A DNA stretch of 64,000 bases from Hamiltosporidium tvaerminnensis (lineage: Eukaryota; Microsporidia; Dubosqiidae): positions 1,490,501 through 1,554,500 of the forward strand of contig JAKIMF020000001.1 in the NCBI GenBank assembly GCA_022605425.2, given 5' to 3'. Positions 46,341 to 55,810 of this stretch are shown here, one piece after another. Position 1 is the stretch's first letter, and each line of letters begins with the position of its first letter. Both the position numbers and the translations under genes were made by a program. The notes under the pieces are model-generated. The model was not told the DNA's origin and did no database searches. It saw nothing but the letters and a program-made list of their open reading frames with translations.

Positions 46341-46994
46341 AACTTGTTTTTAGAAAAGAAAAAAATTTTCAAATTTTGTCTACCCAATTCGAACAGAATA
46401 ATATAAAATTCAAATCAGTACAAATACTAATTAAATTAGTAGATCTCTTGATTAAAGATATTAATCTTAATTTTACACTTTTTAGATTCATAATTCTATT
46501 TTTTCATTTTTTTATACAATTATTGTAGAGATAATAAACCATCGTCTTTAATTCACAGTTTGAATTTTATATTTTTTTTATGCGTCTCAAATATTTTTTT
46601 ATTGTTTAAATATATGGTTTTTGTTTTTAAATCCTATGTTTAGATCATTAATAATGGCTTTTACATGTTTAAGCAATACAAATAATCATTACAACGAAAA
46701 ATTGTAATATTATAAAGGAAAATATGAAAAAATTCGTGACTGAAAATAAACTTTTAAATAATATATTCAAAGGTTAATCTAATATGATTTCTTATAAAGT
46801 AAATTTTTTATTTAGTAAAAATGTAATTTATTTCAAAAATTCTGGCTAAATGTTCAAAATACAATTTTATATGACTACATGGTTTCTTTTAAATTTTATT
46901 ATTTCTTAAATCTCGGTAAAATGTATCATAAAGACCTTTCAAAAGTTTTTACCTTTTTTTATGTATTTTCATGGGTTTAGATTTATATCTTTGA
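46341..46994. other. intergenic, nothing recognised
   Basis: A+T-rich spacer between the broken gene and repeat D1. Confidence 0.4.
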
Positions 46995-47720
46995 GATGTG
47001 GAGGGAAGATAACCACATAAAAAACTTTCTGCTTGGCAATGTGTGTATGAAACTGGTGCGAGATCATTGTTTGGATTTTTGGTGGGAATAAAACCACACT
47101 ACATCTTCGGTTGTTCCATGGGAGTTGTTATGTGGAGAAGAGGTCTAAGAAATGGAGAAACTTTTTCTACAAATTTATTTGTAGTTTTTTATGTAACCAG
47201 AGTGCAGGCCGCAGCTGAACATGTAGGTAATTGTCATGTAAAAGCATGGAAACCTAGCCTTGCTCACTCGGGTTAGAAGACTTAGCGCCTGGGAGATATA
47301 AAAATAAAAACCATTTAAAGCCGGGAGAGCTAAGTAGCAGGTTATACCTGTTGGTATGACATTGCACTGTCTAGGTGGACCCCATGTAAGTCTCTGAAAT
47401 ATATCTTAGCTAGAAGTTTATTGGGTTCGAAAAGTGTAGAGTAAGTGGGAATGCTGCATAATCTTGGGGGAGCCCAAGAAGGGCTTCGGCCTTCGATCAC
47501 ACTCCATGCAACGGACATACACAAACTCCGAGCAACTGCCTCGCCTATTAATTAGGTTCTACACACCTGGTAGATTAAAGGCTTTGGGACGTAGGTATCG
47601 CAGGAGTTACCGATGGAGTGTTGGGTTAGAGTCATTTATGTTAAACCTAGAACTGCGTTAATGTCATGAAAACAAATATAACACTTGCCACTTTGTAAAA
47701 AGATGTGATATTTTTAAATA
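46995..47720 (+). repeat. repeat D, copy D1 (best preserved, relatively G+C-rich)
   Basis: About 720 bp, clearly richer in G+C than its surroundings, beginning 'gtggagggaagataaccacataaaaa' and ending 'aaaaagatgtgatattttt-aaataaa'. Aligned along its length to 61400-62110, and in part to 4233-4672 and 58329-58470. Frames in it (47043-47276, 47464-47661 and one on -) are not shared by the other copies, so it appears noncoding. A GAAGG-GCTTCGG-CCTTC hairpin lies near 47476. A-box-like 'agctaagtagcagg' (47328-47341) and B-box-like 'gggttcgaaaa' (47421-47431) hint at a Pol III-derived origin, but the fit is weak. Confidence 0.75.
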
Positions 47721-48861
47721 AAGATATCTTTGAGAAAAAAGAGTTTTGAGTAAAATATGAATCAAAATACCAGAGGAAAAATAATAAATTTGTGAAGATA
47801 ATCTGTTTTCATGATTGAAAATAGAAAAAAGAAAATTAAATTTGGGTTCTAAAAAGCTAATTATAAGAATTATAATGAGTCTTGATTAAATTCTTTTTTC
47901 TGAGGGTTTAAGCGGGCAAATATTTGCACGAAAAAACCTATGTTCTTCTATATAAAGTAGAAATTTTTTTCCAGGGCAGGGGAGCAGAGACAGAATGTAA
48001 AGTTTAACTTATTTGAACCGTAAACGCCAGGGTAGCATCTGAAAACAGTTTTTAAAATTTGTTCACCCATTTAATATTAAATACCGTAATAAAATGGTTA
48101 GTTAATATGTTTCTATCTCTATCTAAATATGAAATTAGAGTGGTTTAATACATAAAGAGCTAATTGATTTTGAAAAATTGTTGTGAAAATGTTGCCGAAA
48201 TCCGAGATTGATGGCCATGAAAACACTTGAAATAAAACAAATTTGCCTTTTTTTAAATATCTATTAACTAAAAAAATGAAGATTTGAAAATCCCTTTGAC
48301 CGTACACTCGTAATTATCCAACCAAAAGACCAATAAAATGCAGGTGTGTTAAATAAAAAGCCATTTTTAGAGATTCAATTTTTAAATAATTTCGTATAGG
48401 CTTATTTAAGATAAAATTTTAATAAATTTTCGCAAATTTACCTTAAATGTCTTCATTCCAAGTAAAAAGGAAGTTTAATTATCAATCTATTTACTAGAAA
48501 TTATAAATTCTATATATTAAGATTGCAAAATAATTAAAATCAAGATGAAATCTATTAGAAAGTAGGAAAAACAACATCTATTTCATCGAAAAAGGGTTGG
48601 GAATATTGTAAAACATTATATTTAATTCTCACCTTACTCCCAATCAAGAAGATGTAAACAAAGAATTCCTCAAATTATTGAATGCAAAATTTCAAACGGG
48701 ATGGTTTAAAAACATTGTTTTAGAATACATCAAGAGAACCAAATATAAATTTAGTAGAAAAAAGACACCATACACTGACAAGTAACATAAAGATACAAAT
48801 TGATTCTACTTTTAAAAAAATTATAATTAAATGTGCAGCGGAACTGAAAATAAACCTTTAT
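47721..48861. other. intergenic with a possible broken frame
   Basis: From about 48619 to 48785 on + a frame without ATG reads LTPNQEDVNKEFLKLL and FQTGWFKNIVLEYIKR, with a compatible shifted frame just upstream (FHRKRVGNIVKHYI). It looks like coding debris, possibly retroelement, of unknown family. The rest shows nothing. Confidence 0.35.
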
Positions 48862-49128
48862 TTAAATCAAGTAAAATATTAAGACAATAACCAATAAAAA
48901 TAAAAAGAGAATTACAGAATTTCGATAATCGTTTTTCATAATTTCAACCGCCTTACTAAATTTTGCTTTGCCTCTACTAACAAAATTATTATTTTCACTT
49001 ATTTGTGTTGCAATTGTCTCCAATAATAGGTTTTGGGAATTTACCTTTTTTTGTATATCTTCTACATTTTTTTTCAAAGAAAATGTAGCATCTTTTAATA
49101 TTTTTTCTTCCTCTGTGTTTTTTAGCAT
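48862..49128 (-). CDS. small tail-anchored Qc-SNARE, Bet1/Sft1-like
   Basis: The 88-residue protein consists of one heptad-patterned SNARE helix (about 8-68) and a C-terminal TM anchor (71-88, LFLFLLVIVLIFYLI) with no tail. The zero-layer residue appears to be Gln32 in VNSQNLLLETI, comparable to VKYQNKMLDEM of Bet1. No N-terminal domain is present, as in Bet1 and Sft1. Expected role: ER-Golgi or intra-Golgi vesicle fusion, matching p24 and Uso1/p115 in this window. I start at the ATG at 49128; an in-frame GTG lies 15 codons upstream. No CCC is present. The exact SNARE subtype is uncertain. Confidence 0.7.
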   Translation of the reverse strand: MLKNTEEEKILKDATFSLKKNVEDIQKKVNSQNLLLETIATQISENNNFVSRGKAKFSKAVEIMKNDYRNSVILFLFLLVIVLIFYLI

Positions 49129-49585
49129 TGATTTTTGTTTTGATACAAAAACAAACAAATCTTTAAAAAACACTATTTTGTAAATAATGTTTACACATGA
49201 AACTTATAAAAAAAATTTAGTTTTTTTGCTCTTTTAAAGAATTTTTTGTTTTAGTCCTAATAATGAAACTTATAAAAAAAAATTTAACTTTTTGTTTTAT
49301 TTAATCCTTTTTTAGCAATTTAAATTTAAGTAAAATCTAAATTGTTCTTTTTTCTAAACTGGGGAATATTACGATTATAATAATTATTTTTTTGTTTAAT
49401 TTTTAACCAATTTGTATTCTTTGTTTTAAATAATTATGTTTTTTTGCAAAGAATTTGATTTGTTTTTGTTATAAAATTTGCTTTCTGTAAATTTATTTAT
49501 ATCTTTATAATGTTTAATTTCTGTTTCAAATTAATTCTTGTTTTTTTTTTAAAATTTAATAAAAATAATCGTTTTCAATAACAAA
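49129..49585. other. shared 5' region of two divergent genes
   Basis: A very T-rich spacer between the SNARE (-) and the DH-PH gene (+). A near-duplicate 'aaacttataaaaaaaa-ttta' occurs at about 49199 and 49265. No CCC motif seen for either gene, so they may share a different promoter type. Confidence 0.4.
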
Positions 49586-52500
49586 ATGGTGGTAGAAGGG
49601 AACATTGAAAGAAAATCTCAAATATTAAATATGAAATCAAGTGTAGAAATTGGATTATACAACAGACATTATTATAATACTGAACATAAGAATTATATTT
49701 CACATCTTGAAATTCTAGGTCCTTTGGTTATATGCATTCGTGTGGAAAAATATTTTGTTCGTGGACTTATTAAAAGTGTTTTTGGTATAAATGAATTCAA
49801 ATTCCTAAAAAGTCAGAATTTGTATAAATTGGATGAATATATTTTTGGACTAAAGTGTTGTACGACAGCTTTCTTCTATGAAATAATAGAGTCGAGTAAT
49901 ATTAAGTATGAAGAAAAAAAAGAGGTGGCAAAATCAAGTATTTTTGGTTTTTTTAATGTCAAGAAAATATTTGGAACAAATAAATCTCTTGAATTTACGA
50001 ATGACACTTCAAAGGGAAATACTTATTCAGATATAATGTCTGTTTCTTCAAAATTTACTTGTGAAATATCAAATAATGATATTGAAAAAATACGAGACAA
50101 AATATCTTTGAACAGAACAAGTTTTACGTTTGATAAAATTGCAAACAAATTTATTGAGCTTGACGAGGATAAAAAAGATTATCTTAAAATTTTAGATGAA
50201 AATATAGAGGAAGAATTGATTTTTGATATTATTTTAAATGAATCTCAAAACAAAGAATTTATAATTTCGTTACTTGGTCAAAAGATTGACAAAAAAGATT
50301 TTGTCTTATTGAAAGGCACCAAAAGAATCGATTCACTCATTTTTGAGACGAGTTTAATAAATATTAAAGCAAATAAAAACGAAATGAAACTAAAAATGGC
50401 AGTAAAAGAATTTTTAGAAATTCACAAAAATTATTATACATTGCTTCTATCGTCCTACACTGATGTTGTTTTGGGATTTTATATAAAAAATTGGAAACTG
50501 GATTATCAAGAAAAGAATGCAATCTTCAATAATTGTTTTGCTGACTTCCTAAAACTCATTCTTCACGAATCATCTTTCTTGGAAAAAATTTTAGAAAAAA
50601 TTATGGAAATTCTTAATTTAGATATGGAAAATACAGAGAAGCTGTCGTTAAATGTTGATAAAAATTATGATTTTTTAATCTTGCGCGAGGAAAAAAAATT
50701 GTTTGAAATCGATAAAAATATAAAAGAAATACAAAGTAAAATTGAAAATATGTACTTTCTAATCTTACAAAGTTTCGATAAAAAAAATATTTTTTTATTG
50801 GTCGATTGTTTTTATGACGTTTTAGATACCGAATTGAGGAATGTTGAATCTGTATATGTGAACTTTTCTAAAGAGTATGATATTTTTATGAATAATATAA
50901 CAACTAATCTTAAGTTTTATAATTTCGAAAATATTGGAAATATTAAATTTACCTTTTATGAAATAATTAAACGAATGACTGTTATAAACAGTTTTCTTTG
51001 TAAAATTAGCGAATATTATGGAGATTCGTTAGAAGAAAATTTTAGAAGAATGAAAATAATTAATACAAAATATAAAATAATAACTCAACGTATTAACGAT
51101 GAACGGGATATAATATGTATGCACAAAAGGATATTCGAAATTCAACATAAAATTATTAATACACCAGGATCGTTGATAAATAATGAAAGAAGATTTATCA
51201 AAGTTATAAATTGTAAAGTGTATAATAATATTATTGATTATACGTTGTTTTTGTTTAATGATGTGATTGTATTTACGAAACGAATCGGAGATGAAATTTC
51301 AAATTTAGATTTAGATTTAAAAAATAGTAATTTATTTTTTATAAAAATGGTGAATCTTAAAGATATAAGAATCAAAAATTACAGAAAAGGATTCTTTAAA
51401 ATAATTGTAAGCGAATTAGTTACAGATGAAAAACATAAGTCAATGCCCGGCTTTGTGCACACAAAAGATTTGCATTATAATATAGAATCATGTATTTTTG
51501 TGTGTAATGATCAAGATATTAAGAAACAGTTTGTTCAAAAGGTTTATATTTGTCAAAATGATTTAAGAGTTATGACATCATCGGCAGATTTATATCTTAG
51601 TTATTCTGATCCGCCTATTTTCTATTTTGTTTATGATTTTGAAAAAAATCCTAAAAATTTAGAATGTGGAAAATATTTAATGATTTTTTCTGATAAAAGT
51701 ACGGAAGATTCGGTTAAAAATCATCGATGGATGGATTATTTATTAGATTCGGACAGAAGTAAGAAAATAGAAATTAAATTTACGATTTTTTTAGGCAAAA
51801 AAGTCAAAATAAAAATAGATAATTTTATAAATAATGAATTTAAAGAAATTATAATGAAGAAAGAAAACTTTGAACAAAATTTTAGTGTATATTTTAAAGA
51901 TTTTTTATCCACCGTCAATCCCTCATCACAAAATAAGAATGAGACTTCTTTCTCTCTTATAAACGATTTAAAAGTTCTTTATGATTTATCTTTAAAAGAT
52001 AAAAAAAATAAAATATCTCTGAAAAAAAATGTTGGGAAGGATTTTTTTGTTACAGAAAAAGTCGAACTTTTTAAATTATTATTTGAAAATATAGAAATCA
52101 GATTGAAACTTCTCAATTCAAAGAATTTAATATCAAATGTGAAAAAATCACAAATCAAAAAGTCAAATAACAATTCCGACGAATATACCGATACAGATAG
52201 TTTTAGAAAAACCACAATCATCCAAGTTTTAAAAGAACCAAATTCTGAAGCAACAGTAAATACGAATGATCTTTATAATATTAATAGCATATATATTTTA
52301 GAAAAAATTCAAGAAATGATTTCCACAAAAGTAAATTTTGATACTCTAAATTCGATAGATATCATTGTACTTACAAGTATCGTTTCTACATTTTTTAAAT
52401 ATTCTATTACTCAGATATTTTCGTACAATGATATTTTAGAATTACATAAAATTTGTAAAAATAGAGACACAAAAACTTCTGAAATATTTTTAAATTCTCT

Positions 52501-52672
52501 AAAAGGCAATAGAAAAGATATTTTTCTGATGTTCATTCATCATTTTAGAGACGTTAGCAAAATTATTTCGACATCATTTTTTAAAGATTTAATATTTTTT
52601 TTATTTGGAAATTTTATTGAAAAAGAAGAATTTGAAGATAATTATGTCGAAATACTTTTAAATATTAAATGA
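49586..52672 (+). CDS. RhoGEF (DH-PH) protein with a C-terminal RhoGAP-like domain
   Basis: The 1,028-residue protein contains a probable DH domain (about 268-510) with the opening helix VKEFLEIHKNYYTLLLSSYTD. The PH domain follows directly (about 530-655), with the RhoGEF-type signature NNERRFIKVINCKV ... YTLFLFNDVIVF. The C-terminal 125 residues look like a RhoGAP fold without a visible arginine finger: SIDIIVLTSIVSTFFKYSIT matches the helix holding LKxFLRELP, and LKGNRKDIFLMFIHHFRDVS matches the LPxxN...LxxLxxHLxxV helix. The N-terminal 260 residues are unrecognised. The order DH-PH-GAP recalls BCR/ABR and some fungal regulators. Expected role: nucleotide-exchange control of a Rho GTPase. 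Confidence 0.7.
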   Translation: MVVEGNIERKSQILNMKSSVEIGLYNRHYYNTEHKNYISHLEILGPLVICIRVEKYFVRGLIKSVFGINEFKFLKSQNLYKLDEYIFGLKCCTTAFFYEIIESSNIKYEEKKEVAKSSIFGFFNVKKIFGTNKSLEFTNDTSKGNTYSDIMSVSSKFTCEISNNDIEKIRDKISLNRTSFTFDKIANKFIELDEDKKDYLKILDENIEEELIFDIILNESQNKEFIISLLGQKIDKKDFVLLKGTKRIDSLIFETSLINIKANKNEMKLKMAVKEFLEIHKNYYTLLLSSYTDVVLGFYIKNWKLDYQEKNAIFNNCFADFLKLILHESSFLEKILEKIMEILNLDMENTEKLSLNVDKNYDFLILREEKKLFEIDKNIKEIQSKIENMYFLILQSFDKKNIFLLVDCFYDVLDTELRNVESVYVNFSKEYDIFMNNITTNLKFYNFENIGNIKFTFYEIIKRMTVINSFLCKISEYYGDSLEENFRRMKIINTKYKIITQRINDERDIICMHKRIFEIQHKIINTPGSLINNERRFIKVINCKVYNNIIDYTLFLFNDVIVFTKRIGDEISNLDLDLKNSNLFFIKMVNLKDIRIKNYRKGFFKIIVSELVTDEKHKSMPGFVHTKDLHYNIESCIFVCNDQDIKKQFVQKVYICQNDLRVMTSSADLYLSYSDPPIFYFVYDFEKNPKNLECGKYLMIFSDKSTEDSVKNHRWMDYLLDSDRSKKIEIKFTIFLGKKVKIKIDNFINNEFKEIIMKKENFEQNFSVYFKDFLSTVNPSSQNKNETSFSLINDLKVLYDLSLKDKKNKISLKKNVGKDFFVTEKVELFKLLFENIEIRLKLLNSKNLISNVKKSQIKKSNNNSDEYTDTDSFRKTTIIQVLKEPNSEATVNTNDLYNINSIYILEKIQEMISTKVNFDTLNSIDIIVLTSIVSTFFKYSITQIFSYNDILELHKICKNRDTKTSEIFLNSLKGNRKDIFLMFIHHFRDVSKIISTSFFKDLIFFLFGNFIEKEEFEDNYVEILLNIK

Positions 52673-53714
52673 AATTGTATTATTTTAAAATTAAACCATT
52701 TAATCTTTTTAGTTGATTTATATTTTACATGTAAATTTTTTATAATAAACTTTTCTTACAAATTGGGGTATTGAATATATACAACAGAAACCAAATACAC
52801 AGATTCAGAAGTTAATATTTTTTGTATATTTTTTACTTATTTTCTTAAAATTATAAAAAATATTACAAGTATGAATAATTAAATCAGGCAAAATATTTTT
52901 AGAAGTTTAAATGTATTTTTCTGAGAAATTGTGTGTTTAGATTTCCATACTTATTTCAAGCGTAATTGAATTTAAAATATCTTGATTTAAGAATTTTTGT
53001 GTATTTAGCATTTCTATAATTATTTCAAGCTTAATTAATATTTTAAAATATCCTGATCTAAGAATTTTTGTGTATTTAGATTTCTATAATTATTTCAAGC
53101 TTAATTGATATTTAAAATATCTTGATTTAAGAATTTATAAAATATGTGTTTCTTTGATAAATACAAACACAATCAATGTATTCTAATATGTTTCTTTTTC
53201 TATAAATTCGATGTATAATATAGATCTTTTGGCTACAATATTTCATGTATTTTAATTTTTGTAAAAAGAATTTTAAATTAAAGTTGTTTAGATTAACAAT
53301 AGAATTCTTTAGTTTAAAATAACTAAAATGGCTTCCGTATTAACTTTATTTTATTACTTATATTTTCTCCAAGATGTGTTTGATTTTATAAAAATATTTG
53401 ATTAGAGAAAGAAATATAATTAAGCAGATGCACAATTAAAAGTTAATATGAGATTTCATACGGGTATACCGACAATAAAATTGAAACTATCTATTATTTC
53501 TGTGAAATTAAAATATTTTTAATTTTACTAGAATTGATTCGAAGCTATATACTCTTTTTCTATTCCAAGCTTGCTTCTAATTATGGCTATAATTAACTCA
53601 AATGGTTTCTCTTTAAAAATATACATGATATTTGCAAAAAGTAAACCCCATTTTATATTTGACTTAGACTTGATTAATTATAAAATCTTAATTACTCAAT
53701 GGTATTAGATCTGT
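52673..53714. other. intergenic, contains a tandem repeat
   Basis: 3' flank of the DH-PH gene. Apart from the repeat at 52915-53135, nothing recognised. Confidence 0.4.
52915..53135 (+). repeat. tandem repeat, about three units of 70-72 bp
   Basis: Units contain 'aagaatttttgtgtatttag-atttctataattatttcaagcttaatt-atatttaaaatatcttgattt'. Three occurrences of the 'atttcaagc(t/g)taatt' core lie about 70 bp apart with small length changes. Confidence 0.8.
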
Positions 53715-53860
53715 TAAAAGCCATATCCATATTTAGTATTAACTTCCACCTTTCACGATTAAGCGCAAATCTGTTCCATTTGCTATACCAAGGTTACTGA
53801 GATCTTTTTTAACTCCATCTAGCTATCTAGTTTGGGGGAACCAGGGATTATTATATCTGT
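53715..53860 (-). mobile_element. 3' relic of the arthropod-type LINE
   Basis: The minus strand 'ccaaactagatagctagatggagttaaaaaagatctcagtaaccttggtata' aligns to 40666-40716 ('aaaactagatggctagacgatgttaaaaaatatctgagtaaccttagtata'), and 'gcgcttaatcgtgaaaggtggaagt' matches the following block. A second dispersed copy of this family. Confidence 0.7.
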
Positions 53861-54394
53861 ATATAAAAAATTCAAAAAATTTTGTATCCTATTTTAGGTT
53901 GGTAGTATACTGTTTTCTCTTTTTACCAAAATTTTTAATATTATTCGAAGTAAGAATCTATTCTACTTCATATATTTCCTTTTTTTGTAGAAGTTGTGTA
54001 AATTTTAGTATTTATATTTTTCTAAAATGGCTTTAAAATAATTGCGATACATTTTTTTTCTTGTCACATCTAATTGTGCCAATGAATATGGATGAACCAT
54101 GATTTTCTTCATCTATTAAAAAAACCAAAGTTAGTTCTTTTTTGATAGTATATATAATATAATATTTTTGCAGATTCATAATTGAGATATTATAAGATAA
54201 ATTTTTACCTTTAACAATGCTAATTGCGATCATATACCGAATCATAATATGAAAACATCTTTAAATATAATTAAGTTCATTTAAAAGAAAATATTTCTTT
54301 TTACGTTTTTCAGTTTCTTTAAATAATCATAAATCTTATGAAATATTTAATTATCAAGAATCTTTTTCATAGTTAACTTCTAATCTAATTTTTT
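53861..54394. other. intergenic, nothing recognised
   Basis: A+T-rich. A 70-codon minus frame (54033-54245) lacks any supporting feature. Confidence 0.4.
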
Positions 54395-54775
54395 TAATAA
54401 AATTCTGGGTTAAAATATTTTTACCATTTTTATATATTTTCTTCTACCTCTTTTACCACCACTGTCTCATCTTACAAATCCGACTATTGATTTATATTAT
54501 CGTCGGCTCCTCTAAAGTGGTTCATCCTTGTGAAATATGGGTGTATTATTCTTTGTTTTTAAAATTTTAACACCATCTTCATCTCTCTTCGGTTCTTTTA
54601 AAGGAGAAGTTGGTTCCTCATGCATCCCTACTCTCATAATAACACCCATTGACGCTCTCTCTCAGCTCTCTTCAGCATTTAGTCCTGACTCAAGTCCTCT
54701 TCGTCGATCAAAGGAAAATGTTTCGACCGTCTTCTTAAATATTATAGACCGAATCATGCCTCTACATTCAATTTC
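54395..54775 (-). mobile_element. RLE LINE 3' fragment (recent-looking)
   Basis: Reverse complement of copy A about 8440-8815, ending at the tail 'taaaattctgggttaaaatattt'. It includes the C-terminal extension (GRRGLESGLNAEE-like region) and is closer to copy A than the other fragments. A 96-codon plus-strand frame here is the antisense of that extension, not a gene. Confidence 0.85.
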
Positions 54776-55384
54776 CAATCCAGAACATATTAATTACAAA
54801 GAAAATTACGATTCAGGGGTATTTTAACATAAAATCATATATCTTTATAATCATCTTATATAAATTGTCATTAAGAGTACTTATTATATATTATAAATGT
54901 AGATGTAAACCATTAATTTCTTTATCGTGACATATACTAAAGCGGTTGTAAATTAGTAAGGATAAGATATTAATTACTTTAATTATTTTTGAATTTGCCA
55001 GTCCAAATCATACTATGTCCTTTTTTTGTTGTGTAAAATATTCTTTTAAGGTTACACTGACAAATACACAAAAAAAGGTACAATGTTTAGAATATAATTA
55101 TTATTTTTTTAACTTAAAAATACAAAAACCTAAAAAGGTATATTTACTTACTCGACGGCAAAAAAACTAATTAATAAACCTAGCTTTAAAAAAATTTACA
55201 GAAATTTAATTTAGATTGAAAAGTGATGAAACAGTTTTCTAAATATTTTTTATTTAGAAAAAATATGTTAATTATTTCGTTATAATCCAAAAATATACTT
55301 CAAAATAACAATATTAATCTAAAGTTCCCTCTTTATTTATTTGAATTTTATACTCAAATAAACTCTAAAAATCAAAGATAATTC
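54776..55384. other. intergenic, nothing recognised
   Basis: A+T-rich spacer before a tandem repeat. Confidence 0.4.
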
Positions 55385-55650
55385 GAATAAAATTAAAATT
55401 AGAATATAAAATATGAATAAAGAAAGTGTGAAGTTTAATAGAAATGAATTATTGACTAAAATTTGATTGCTTAAAGAATATAAAATATGAATAAAGAAAG
55501 GGTGAAGTTTAAAAGAATTGAATTATTGACTAAAAATTAAAATTAGAATATAAAATATAAATAAAGAAAGTGTGAAGTTTAATAGAAATGAATTATTGAC
55601 TAAAAATTAATTGCTTTAAGAATATAAAATATAAATAAAGAAAATGAAAA
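55385..55650 (+). repeat. tandem repeat, 3-4 units of about 70-74 bp
   Basis: 'gaatataaaatat(g/a)aataaagaaa' starts at 55402, 55476, 55546 and 55620. Between starts lies 'gtgaagttta-tagaa-tgaattattgactaaaa'. Unit lengths are 74, 70 and 74. It lies about 160 bp beyond the 3' end of the Uso1 gene. Confidence 0.85.
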
Positions 55651-55810
55651 GCTCAAACTAAATACTTTGAATAGCAGAAAATACAAATATCAGCGAGCAT
55701 TTTCTAATTTAATCAAAATAAGATTGTATAAATAAATATATTTAATAACTGATCATCTAATTATTTTGTGAATATTACCTTTATGAAATGGAATTCTTTA
55801 AAATATTATT

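Noticed and set aside
47043-47661. Open frames inside repeat D1
   Set aside because: The aligned copy D2 does not preserve these frames, so they are chance frames in a less A+T-rich repeat.
46995-47720. Origin of repeat D from large-subunit rRNA (local resemblance around 'gtgtagagtaagtggga' and 'ctgcctcg--tattaattag')
   Set aside because: The resembling pieces are in the wrong order and the rest does not match.
54537-54827. 96-codon plus-strand frame
   Set aside because: It is the antisense of the LINE C-terminal extension in a minus-strand fragment.
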